From Ilyomonas limi (GTDB lineage Bacteria; Bacteroidota; Bacteroidia; Chitinophagales; Chitinophagaceae): DNA of 64,000 nucleotides. This document shows, piece after piece, positions 37,643 through 49,061 of the stretch (position 1 is its first letter; each line of letters starts with the position of its first letter). The notes under the pieces were generated by a model. That model worked only from the letters and a program-made list of their open reading frames with translations, ran no database searches and was not told the DNA's origin. A program made the translations under genes and the position numbers. The stretch is taken from positions 122,628 through 186,627 of the forward strand of contig NZ_SZQL01000013.1 of assembly GCF_005233845.1 (NCBI RefSeq), in the 5' to 3' direction.

Positions 37643-37680
37643 AAGAGCCTCCCTAAATCCCTCTTAAAAAGGGACTTTAT
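37643..37680. repeat. Short palindromic repeat in the transketolase intergenic space
   Basis: The 48-bp gap between the two transketolase subunit genes holds CCTCCCTAAATCCCTC then TTAAAAAGGGACTTTA, a hairpin-like sequence of a kind often scattered between Bacteroidota genes. It lies inside a likely transcript and may affect processing. Confidence 0.35.
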
Positions 37681-37690
37681 TACATCATCT

Positions 37691-38515
37691 TTAAATAGTT
37701 AATAATGATTCTTCTAATTCCCGTATTGCCTGCTTGTACTCTTCATTGGAAGGAACACCATGATGCCATTTTAAAGTATTTTCCATGTAGCTTACACCTT
37801 TTCCTTTGGTAGTATGCGCAATTAAAAAACTCGGCTTGCCTGCTTCAAACGGAAGATTACTTAAAACGTTTTTCAACGCTTCCACATCATTGCCATCCAC
37901 CTCTTTTACAGCCCAGCCAAAACTTTTCCATTTCTCATCCAGCGGATCCGTATTACATACATCTGCCGTAGTAGCGGTTATCTGCAAATTGTTTTTATCC
38001 ACGATAGCACAAAGATTATCCAGCTTATAATGTGCGGCACTTAAAGCAGCCTCCCAGTTGCTGCCTTCGGGCATTTCGCCATCACCTAATAAGGTAAATA
38101 CTCTGAAATCTTTATTATCCAATTTGGCGGCAATTGCGGTACCCACGGCAATGGGCAAGCCATGCCCTAATGCACCTGTGTTTTGTTCCACCCCATTTAC
38201 TTTGCGTGTTGGATGCCCGATATAATGGGATTTGTATTGGCATAACGTATTCAAATCTTCTTCCGGGAAAAAGCCTTTATCTGCCAATACCACAAACAAT
38301 GCTTCTACCGTGTGTCCTTTACTCTGGATATACCTGTCGCGGTCTGGCGAAGTAAAATTTTGCGGTGATACATTCATGATTTCATTGTACAAAACATTTA
38401 AAATATCGGTACAGGAAAGGCTACCGCCCGTATGTCCTGCTTTTGCTTTTACAATGTATTGGAGTATTTTCTTACGATACTCAATAGATTTTTGTTTAAG
38501 CTCTTTTGTTGTCAT
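37691..38515 (-). CDS. Transketolase-like protein, N-terminal subunit
   Basis: A 274-residue thiamine-diphosphate-binding subunit. It shows VKAKAGHTGGSLSCTDIL near the start, the HTVEALFVVLA context and GALGHGLPIAVGTAIAAKL. The ThDP/Mg motif GDGEMPEGSNWEAALSAAHY (about residues 150-169) with IVDKNNLQ completing it follows. It pairs with the C-terminal subunit encoded immediately downstream to form a complete enzyme. The upstream gene on the strand is a FucI-like isomerase, separated by a repeat-filled 346-bp gap, and the FGGY kinase is further downstream. This is the gene set of the transketolase branch of D-apiose catabolism. Confidence 0.9.
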   Translation of the reverse strand: MTTKELKQKSIEYRKKILQYIVKAKAGHTGGSLSCTDILNVLYNEIMNVSPQNFTSPDRDRYIQSKGHTVEALFVVLADKGFFPEEDLNTLCQYKSHYIGHPTRKVNGVEQNTGALGHGLPIAVGTAIAAKLDNKDFRVFTLLGDGEMPEGSNWEAALSAAHYKLDNLCAIVDKNNLQITATTADVCNTDPLDEKWKSFGWAVKEVDGNDVEALKNVLSNLPFEAGKPSFLIAHTTKGKGVSYMENTLKWHHGVPSNEEYKQAIRELEESLLTI

Positions 38516-38565
38516 TTTATTATCACTTTTTCCTGATGGTTCACATCAGGCTGTTCCAATTGAAC

Positions 38566-38857
38566 TCCTTTAGGAGTTTGTATACCATCAGTGTTCAAAT
38601 CCCTCGTCATTGCGGGTGGAGTGAAGCAATCTGTGCTATGCTGTAAACCATTATTAATAGCTTGGTTTGAATTTTATAACAAGATTTACGCAGTTAGCAA
38701 ATACTAATGGTTTATCTTGATTATACTACCAGCCACTGATTGCTTCGCTCCGCTCGCAATGACGGAGATTACTTTACTTTCAAACACAACATTCAGGTTT
38801 CGAACACCTGTAGCTTGTATATTGTTATTCAAAATCATCTCCTTTAGAGTTTGTATA
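38566..38857. repeat. Direct repeat pair flanking an inverted-repeat element
   Basis: CTCCTTTAGGAGTTTGTATA at 38566-38585 recurs as CTCCTTTAGAGTTTGTATA at 38839-38857 (one base missing). The two copies bracket the inverted element at 38605-38764 in the 346-bp gene-free gap between isomerase and transketolase genes. Confidence 0.6.
38605..38764. mobile_element. MITE-like inverted-repeat element
   Basis: 31-bp terminal inverted repeats, 38605-38635 and 38734-38764, agree at 27 positions (core CGTCATTGCG and GAAGCAATC). Inner arms with AAACCATTA / TAATGG(T)TT can extend the hairpin. No coding potential. Arms of this wording are a widespread intergenic repeat type in bacteria, so this is probably a non-autonomous or palindromic interspersed element. 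Confidence 0.6.
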
Positions 38858-38861
38858 AAAG

Positions 38862-40277
38862 TCATTCGTGCACATAGGTTTCCCAGCCTAAATAGTTCTC
38901 AAGCGCTTCTTTAAGAATACCGGCAGTTTTACTGGCGTTCATTACCACATGGTGCTCAAAACCATTACGGCATACGTATTTCATCAATCCCTGTAAATTG
39001 TTTATTTGTGCTACGGCACGGTTGCCAAAAGTTTTTAATTCATCATTTGTTAATTCACCCTCACCCACATAAGCTTTAATAATGCCTTTACAATCATCTG
39101 TACTGATGCGCCCGTAAGTGAGTGGCATGGCAGGTGTGCGCCCGTCCAACGCACCATAGGTGTTTTCTGTACCAACGGTAGTACCCAATATAGGCGCCGT
39201 ACTTATTTGTATATCGGGCAGAAAAGATTTAGCCCAGTTGCCGCAATGAAATAAAACGCACTTGGTATCATCGTCTGCATAGTTGTTGTTCCAATCAACC
39301 AAAGCACTGGGAGAGCCGCTGGCCAATTGCATAGCATACATACTGAGTGTACCTGTAACATCTACTTCGCAGGCGCTTGGCAGCATATTCTCGCTCATCA
39401 TGCTCATGCTGGTACATACATTACAGCCATAGTTTTGTTGTAAGGAAGTCCAGCATTGAATAGCGGTGCAATCCAGCGCATTAGCCTCCATAAATTCCCT
39501 CAGCACTACATCCAGTTTTGCAATTTGAATTAGCTTATCACCCGGCGTTTTACCTGTTGATGTATAGGCATGAATTTTTTCCAATTTATCTTTTACCGAT
39601 TGATCATTTGCGGTAAGCTTATTAGCATTGCCCAAAATCTCTGAAAGGTCAACCGTCGTTACAGATATGCCATTACGCTGTAATATTTTCTCACTATACC
39701 TAACAGTATTAAATGCAGTAGGCCTGGCACCTACTGCGCCAATACGCACACTTCTTAATCCATTTACTACCTTACAAACAGCTACAAAATCAAGCAGGTC
39801 TTTTTTAAAAGTTTCGTCGTTTAACGATGTTACATGCTTTGTAGTAAGCGAATATTTAATGCCATATTGATATAAGTTATTGCAAACAGAAATCTTACCA
39901 CACCAGGAATCGCGGCGGTTTACTACATCCAGTTTATTCAGATTATCAGGATATGCCTGAATCAATACCGGCACATTGAGGTTGGCAAGCTTCAATGTTT
40001 CTGCTACTCCTTTTTCGTCGCCAAAATTGGGAAGCACTACCAGTACACCATCAATTTCACGGGCATGGTCACGAAATAAAGCGGCACATTTTTGTGCTTC
40101 GGCAAAGGTTTCTACGCCGCCCAACTTCGTGTCTGCATCACTAAGCATGACCGGCTTTATTTGTAACTGCTTTAAAAAGTCAATCAACTCTGCCCTTGCT
40201 TCAGCTACTAATCTATCAGGAAAAAAATCCCTGTTACCGATAATAATACCCAAAGTGGGTTGATAAAAAGAGCGCAT
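38862..40277 (-). CDS. L-fucose/L-arabinose isomerase-family protein (candidate apiose isomerase)
   Basis: A 471-residue cytoplasmic sugar isomerase of the FucI/AraA structural family. The N-terminal part (LGIIIGNRDFFPDRLVAEAR, GVLVVLPNFGDEKGV) and the middle IGAVGARPTAFNTVRY are family features. Candidate metal ligands are Glu304 in ACEVDVTG and Asp328 in VDWNNNY, spaced 24 residues apart as in E. coli FucI, and His344 in FHCGNWA. It lies 55 bp after susD and upstream of the split transketolase. An aldose-ketose isomerase is the first step expected for apiose (to apulose), but fucose, arabinose or rhamnose isomerisation is possible. I am unsure whether characterised apiose isomerases belong to this same family. 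Confidence 0.83.
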   Translation of the reverse strand: MRSFYQPTLGIIIGNRDFFPDRLVAEARAELIDFLKQLQIKPVMLSDADTKLGGVETFAEAQKCAALFRDHAREIDGVLVVLPNFGDEKGVAETLKLANLNVPVLIQAYPDNLNKLDVVNRRDSWCGKISVCNNLYQYGIKYSLTTKHVTSLNDETFKKDLLDFVAVCKVVNGLRSVRIGAVGARPTAFNTVRYSEKILQRNGISVTTVDLSEILGNANKLTANDQSVKDKLEKIHAYTSTGKTPGDKLIQIAKLDVVLREFMEANALDCTAIQCWTSLQQNYGCNVCTSMSMMSENMLPSACEVDVTGTLSMYAMQLASGSPSALVDWNNNYADDDTKCVLFHCGNWAKSFLPDIQISTAPILGTTVGTENTYGALDGRTPAMPLTYGRISTDDCKGIIKAYVGEGELTNDELKTFGNRAVAQINNLQGLMKYVCRNGFEHHVVMNASKTAGILKEALENYLGWETYVHE

Positions 40278-40332
40278 TTTTAATAGTTAATTTTTAGAAT
40301 AATTTATATGGATAATCGCACGTATTTATTTA

Positions 40333-41763
40333 CTAATACCCTTCATTTTGAGTGATGGCCGGATTTTGAGTAATGACATATTGCGGTATAGGAAATAACA
40401 ACCTGTCTTGAGTAACCAGTTTGCCCTTTGCTGTTAGTACAGCTACGGCTCTGCCTGTTCTCATCAGATCGAAATACCGGTGAAACTCCAACGCAAGCTC
40501 TACTCTCCTTTCATGTTCGAGCGCTGCATCTAACGTGGGATAAGTTGCAGAAGGATAACCGGCTGTACCATATAAAGCTAAACCTGCGCGGGCTCGAACC
40601 TGGTTCATATATTGCGGATCGCCGGTGGCTTCGGTTAACAATAACAACACATCTGCATAACGCAACACCATAAAATTATTTCTACTCAATTCCTGCGTGC
40701 CACTGGTAGGCGCGCCACGATCTTCCCATTTTTTAGGGAATTTAATAGCTACAAAATCGCCGCTTGCATTGGTATATCCGGTGTCTATAGATGCATCCCG
40801 CCTGGGGTCACCGGTTTCATACTCATTATACAAATCATCAGTCACCTGGTTGATACCACCGCCATACGCAGTAATTACGCCATTGGTAACAGGCGCAAAT
40901 GCTGTCCAGTAAGGACTGTAAGGCGTACTGGCAGAGCCGCCTATAAACTGTATCTCAAAGATGGATTCTTTCGTGTTTTTAACGGTAGGTCCCCATAAGG
41001 AGGAATAGTCTGGCAATAGTTCGTATTGCTGACTGTTATACACATCCATTAATACGGCAGCAGCATTCGTTTTATCACCCATGGATAGATATACTTTGCC
41101 CAGCACTGTTTCGGCAGCACCTTTTGAAGCACGACCAGGCGCCGGTACAGCATCTGCCTGCGGAAGATGATCTACTGCAAACTTTAAATCGGATACTATC
41201 TGCGCATATACATCGGCAACGGGCGAGCGTAATATTTTATAGCTTTCTTCTGCACTTACTACTTTTGTAACGATGGGTACTTCTCCCCAAAGCTGCACCA
41301 TATTGTAATAATACAAACCACGTAAAAATAGCATCTCTGCTTTTACACTGTTGGTATAAGCCTCGTCCAGGCCCGCAACATCAATCTTTTCCAACACATT
41401 ATTGATATTAAATAAAGCTTTGTAATAGTCCCGCCAATACTGATACACCATCGTGTTGCTTGGCGTTTCTGTATGATCTCTTATTGCCCATTTATCTGCC
41501 TGTGTACCTGCTACGGCATATAGCGTTGCATTATCCGAGCGTATCTCTCCATACGACACGGCTTCTTCGGGATCGTAAATCACATACAATGTTGCATAAG
41601 CAGCATGAATGGCATTCTCAAAATCTGCCTTTGTTTTATAAAAATTGTTGGCATTGGCATTAGATATAGGACTAAGGTCAAGAAACGATTTTTTGCAACT
41701 AAATGCTAAGGTGCATACCGCTGCTATAATAATCTGTACTATATTTTTAGCTTTCATTATCAT
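40333..41763 (-). CDS. RagB/SusD family nutrient-binding outer-membrane lipoprotein
   Basis: A 476-residue SusD-like protein that caps the SusC porin and binds glycans at the cell surface. The lipobox is AFSC (about residue 23) after MKAKNIVQIIIAAVCTL. SusD hallmarks are FLDLSPISNANANNFYKT, the TPR-like helices with NINNVLEKID, MLFLRGLYYYNMVQLWGEVP, and the C-terminal RVELALEFHRYFDLMRTGRA. It follows susC by 14 bp in the standard order and presumably binds a pectin oligosaccharide. An in-frame ATG two codons in (41757) is equally plausible as start. Confidence 0.96.
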   Translation of the reverse strand: MIMKAKNIVQIIIAAVCTLAFSCKKSFLDLSPISNANANNFYKTKADFENAIHAAYATLYVIYDPEEAVSYGEIRSDNATLYAVAGTQADKWAIRDHTETPSNTMVYQYWRDYYKALFNINNVLEKIDVAGLDEAYTNSVKAEMLFLRGLYYYNMVQLWGEVPIVTKVVSAEESYKILRSPVADVYAQIVSDLKFAVDHLPQADAVPAPGRASKGAAETVLGKVYLSMGDKTNAAAVLMDVYNSQQYELLPDYSSLWGPTVKNTKESIFEIQFIGGSASTPYSPYWTAFAPVTNGVITAYGGGINQVTDDLYNEYETGDPRRDASIDTGYTNASGDFVAIKFPKKWEDRGAPTSGTQELSRNNFMVLRYADVLLLLTEATGDPQYMNQVRARAGLALYGTAGYPSATYPTLDAALEHERRVELALEFHRYFDLMRTGRAVAVLTAKGKLVTQDRLLFPIPQYVITQNPAITQNEGY

Positions 41764-41777
41764 TACTCTTTTACTAA

Positions 41778-44700
41778 TTAAAAATTGAGCTTTGCTCCAA
41801 ATGTAACAACGCGTGGTACCGGGTAAGAGCCATAATCCACTCCATAGAAAGCACCTGTAGGCAATGCATTGGTGGAGGTGGAAGAAGGAACCGTTGCGGG
41901 GTAAGTCGTATTTTCCGGATCGTAGTTGGTGTACTTACTCCACAGATATACATTTTCAGCATTTACATACACTCTTATACCCTTTACAGGTAGCTTGTTA
42001 AGCCACTGTTGCGGAAGTGCATAGCTTAATCTTATATTTTTTAAACGCACCCATGTAGCATCTTCTACCCAATAGCTCGAAAAACCTTGCTCCATAGCAG
42101 TTGGGTTAATAGAAGGTTTGAAATGAATGCCATCGCCAGGATCGCTTTCAGAACGCCAGTAATTGGCAACACCTGCATACGCATTACGGCCGCCGTTCCA
42201 GATACCGAGATAGCGGGTGAGCTGGTTGGTAATTTCTCCACCAAATGATCCCTGAAACATAAACGAAAACTCGCAGCCTTTGTAATTAAACGTATTGACG
42301 ATGCCTGCATTGAAATTGGCTTGCGCATTACCCAATGTAGTTTGGTCGTTAGCATCAATTACTTTATCATGGTTCACATCGCGCACAACAGGCTCACCGG
42401 GCGTAGTACCTTCCACATGTGGCGAGGCATCAATTTGTGCCTGATTTTTATATACTCCATCGAAAATATAACCGTAAAAATTAGATACCGGCTGGCCTAC
42501 CTCTGTTTTCACCTGCACCACATAATCAGTAAATAATAAGGGCGCATTGCCGGGTCCTAATTGCAATACTTTATTCCTGTTAAGAGAGAGGTTGAAATCG
42601 GTAGTCCATTCAAACTTATTGACCAGATTTTTGGAAGTAAAACTAAATTCGAATCCTCTGTTTCTTACCCTTCCTATATTCGTTAGCTGGGTAGAAAAAC
42701 CAGTAATATCAGGCACCGGAACATTTAATAACAAATTATTAGTAATGGAATTATAATAGTCTGCAGTTACATAAATCCTGTTCTTGAAGAGTCCCATTTC
42801 AACACCCACATCAAACTGGTTTGTTTTTTCCCAGCGCAAATCGGGGTTGCTGATATTGGCAACTGTAAGTCCGCTGCTTAAGTTACTGCCACTTACATAG
42901 TTGGATGCGGTAAGTAAGCTGATGGGACCATAGTTAGGAATCTGATTGTTACCGGCAACACCATAACTGGCTCTTAGTTTAAGATTGCTGATAAAATGTA
43001 CATCATCCATAAATTTCTCACTGGATACTAACCAGCCTGCAGATGCAGACGGGAAATACCCGAATTGATGATTAAGCCCGAACCTGGAGCTACCATCGCG
43101 GCGAATGGCGGCTGATAAGAAATATTTGTTGGCGTAATTATAATTAATCCTGGCAAGATAAGATAGCAATGCCCATTCACTGGCTGTTGAAGTACCGGAA
43201 CTAACTGTGCCCGCATTTAATGTAGGTACTAAATCGTTAGGAAAATTATTGGAAGTTAAAGAGCTATATTCTGTACGTTCATGCTGTGCAGTATAACCTA
43301 ATAATACGTTGAACGTATGCAGATCAAACTTTTTATCATAAGTAAGCAAATTTTCAGATAACCAGTTGAGGCTATAATTTGTTATTGTTACACCCTGGGC
43401 CGGCGGCACAGAAGAATAACCATATCCTAAGCCTGCATTGGCATAAGAGTCGTACTTACTGTTATTCAAATTAGCACTGATACTGGTTTTAAATTTTAAA
43501 CCATTAACAATGTTATATTCAAGATAACCGGTAGCCAGCGTGTTAAACGATTTATTTTTCTGAGCAATTTCTCTTGTTAGAGAATAAGGATGCCACTCAA
43601 TTAAATCGCTGTATGGTATAAACCGGTACCAGGTGGAAGTAGGATCTCTGAAACCGAGGCTTCCTGTTTCTGTATATACCGGAAAAACAGGATCGCTTTG
43701 CAAGCCCAGGCTTACCACATCGCTTTTACCCGCAGTGCCATTGGTTCTGTCGAATATGCCGCTCAGCGAAAGGTTGGTACCCGCAGTAAAATGATCAGAT
43801 ATTTTGTGTCTTAGATTCGTACGCACCGTAAGGCGTTTATAGTAGTTAGCATCTAAAACGGCATCCTGGTCTAAGTAGCCCGCAGATACCAGGAACTGTG
43901 TTTTTTCTGAACCACCGGATACAGACACCATTGCATTTTTCAAAGGAGCCGTGCGAAACATTACGTCCTGCCAATTGGTACCCTTACCAAATTGTTGGGG
44001 ATTATTGATAAAATCTTCAGGGATTTTGTAAGCTGAAGTTCTGACATCATTTGGATCGGCTACTGAATGTGTAGTCGGATCCAAAGCAACCCAGGCATTA
44101 TTATGAGCATCCACATAATAATGAATGAACTGTTGCGCATCCATCATATTTACCCGCTGTGCTACTTCCTGCGTACCATATTCGATAGTAGCACCTACAA
44201 CGGATTGCCCGCTTTTACCCAGTTTGGTAGTTACAATTACAACCCCATTTGCGCCCCTCGAACCATAAATGGCAGCAGAAGAAGCATCTTTTAAAATATC
44301 TACCGATGCAATATCCTGCGGGTTAATGTAATTCAGATTAAAATTTTCAAGCGGCACGCCATCTACCACATACAAAGGGTTGGTACCTGCAGTAATGGAG
44401 CTGGTTCCACGAATTTTTATAATGGGCGACGAACCAGGTGCACCTTGTGCCTGTGTGATACTCACACCAGGAAGCTGACCGGCTAATGATTGCGTGATAT
44501 TGCTGTTGGTGCGGTCTTTAAAATCATCATATTTTACAGTGGCTATAGAGCCGGTAACTGCTCTCCTGTTTTGGGTACCATACCCCACCACCACTACATC
44601 TTCCAGCTTTGCAGTGGTTCTTTTCATATATATGATTACCGGGCTGTTGGTCGTCGCATTTATTTCTCCGCTGGCATATCCTACAGAAGAATACTGGAGC

Positions 44701-44921
44701 GTAGCGCCATCCGATGGAACAGCAATGGTAAACTTACCCTGTTCATTAGTGGCAGTGGATGATTGCTCATTCTCTACTTTAATGGTTACACCCGGCAAAG
44801 GCTGATGAGTAGAATCATCCAGCACCTTACCCGAAATAACCTGGGTTTGCGCGTGTAGTTGAAGAAAGGTTATTAGCATACTAATAAGCAATATGTTTTG
44901 CAAGAGTCGCTTTTTACACAT
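41778..44921 (-). CDS. SusC/RagA family TonB-linked outer-membrane protein
   Basis: A 1047-residue TonB-dependent transporter. The signal peptide ends near QLHAQ. It is followed by a carboxypeptidase-D-regulatory-like domain (VISGKVLDDSTHQPLPGVTI), the TonB-box region, the plug with VVVVGYGTQNRRAVTGSIA and LYVVDGVPLENFNLNYINP, and a 22-strand barrel ending VVTFGAKLNF. It forms a surface importer for oligosaccharides with the SusD protein encoded 14 bp downstream. A 572-bp region upstream contains a LacI-type palindrome. This is the only SusC/D pair in the window, so all the enzymes here probably serve it. Confidence 0.97.
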   Translation of the reverse strand: MCKKRLLQNILLISMLITFLQLHAQTQVISGKVLDDSTHQPLPGVTIKVENEQSSTATNEQGKFTIAVPSDGATLQYSSVGYASGEINATTNSPVIIYMKRTTAKLEDVVVVGYGTQNRRAVTGSIATVKYDDFKDRTNSNITQSLAGQLPGVSITQAQGAPGSSPIIKIRGTSSITAGTNPLYVVDGVPLENFNLNYINPQDIASVDILKDASSAAIYGSRGANGVVIVTTKLGKSGQSVVGATIEYGTQEVAQRVNMMDAQQFIHYYVDAHNNAWVALDPTTHSVADPNDVRTSAYKIPEDFINNPQQFGKGTNWQDVMFRTAPLKNAMVSVSGGSEKTQFLVSAGYLDQDAVLDANYYKRLTVRTNLRHKISDHFTAGTNLSLSGIFDRTNGTAGKSDVVSLGLQSDPVFPVYTETGSLGFRDPTSTWYRFIPYSDLIEWHPYSLTREIAQKNKSFNTLATGYLEYNIVNGLKFKTSISANLNNSKYDSYANAGLGYGYSSVPPAQGVTITNYSLNWLSENLLTYDKKFDLHTFNVLLGYTAQHERTEYSSLTSNNFPNDLVPTLNAGTVSSGTSTASEWALLSYLARINYNYANKYFLSAAIRRDGSSRFGLNHQFGYFPSASAGWLVSSEKFMDDVHFISNLKLRASYGVAGNNQIPNYGPISLLTASNYVSGSNLSSGLTVANISNPDLRWEKTNQFDVGVEMGLFKNRIYVTADYYNSITNNLLLNVPVPDITGFSTQLTNIGRVRNRGFEFSFTSKNLVNKFEWTTDFNLSLNRNKVLQLGPGNAPLLFTDYVVQVKTEVGQPVSNFYGYIFDGVYKNQAQIDASPHVEGTTPGEPVVRDVNHDKVIDANDQTTLGNAQANFNAGIVNTFNYKGCEFSFMFQGSFGGEITNQLTRYLGIWNGGRNAYAGVANYWRSESDPGDGIHFKPSINPTAMEQGFSSYWVEDATWVRLKNIRLSYALPQQWLNKLPVKGIRVYVNAENVYLWSKYTNYDPENTTYPATVPSSTSTNALPTGAFYGVDYGSYPVPRVVTFGAKLNF

Positions 44922-45493
44922 ACGGTATGTTTACTTTTGTATATGAATAGGAAATGATATGGTTAGTAAAGCACTTATAGCATTACTGCTGTATTTCTAT
45001 TAATTAACTCCAAAGTTTATTGTTACATACACCTGTTAAAAGGCAGCAACTTAATTTTATTCACATACCAGCCGTTCCATCATTTTTAAAAGAGGAATTA
45101 TTCCAATCAATGAAGCGCGAAAGGCATAACATCGTTGTTAGTGTTTTCATATATCAAGGCCCCGGCAATAGCTATTCAACCTGACCTTATTACAGTGAAT
45201 GAATATGTACTAAAAGATGATAGTTACAATTCAGTAGTTCATCTTATAAAGCAATGCTATGCAGATTTTGGCAGAAATAAATCAACTTCTTACACTTTAT
45301 TTACGTAAACGTTTTCGTTAATTATATACGTCAAGTGCGCCTCTGCATATAATAAAACACGCTTATTCATTTCATTACGGACATGTTCATTTCTATCGCG
45401 TATTTTTAATGCAATGCTTATTTATCTTTTTTGACGCCTGAAGAAATTACAACAGCATTATAAATGTTATATTTTTATGTAAATAAGACTATA
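44922..45493. other. Long intergenic region upstream of susC
   Basis: 572 bp without a supported gene. It carries the susC promoter and a candidate operator at 45307-45318. The rest is A/T-rich and shows no recognised RNA or repeat. Confidence 0.4.
45301..45321 (-). promoter_or_regulatory. Candidate LacI-family operator upstream of susC
   Basis: Read on the minus strand, the site contains ACGAAAACGTTT, with an AAACGTTT palindrome at its centre (45307-45314). The same 12 bases occur at 61421-61432. LacI-family sites commonly centre on AACGTT. It lies about 390 bp before the susC start. Confidence 0.5.
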
Positions 45494-48787
<3,294 letters not shown>

Positions 48788-49061
48788 TTATTTATATGAT
48801 TGAACCATTTTGGAGTTATAAATCCTAAAGAAATCAACCTTTGAATCCTTCCTGCCAACTATGCCTTTAGCTCAGTATGCTACAGAAGCATTTTTACTAT
48901 ATTTAGTATTGCAGCAATTTATTGGCAGGTGGCTTTGGGGTTCTCCCTTCAGTAGAAAGGATGGTATAAACTGAAAAGGGAATAAAAACGCTAAAAAGTT
49001 TCATTAATGATTGTGTAATTAATACCATCGAACACTTATAATCCAATAATTCTTTTCAACT

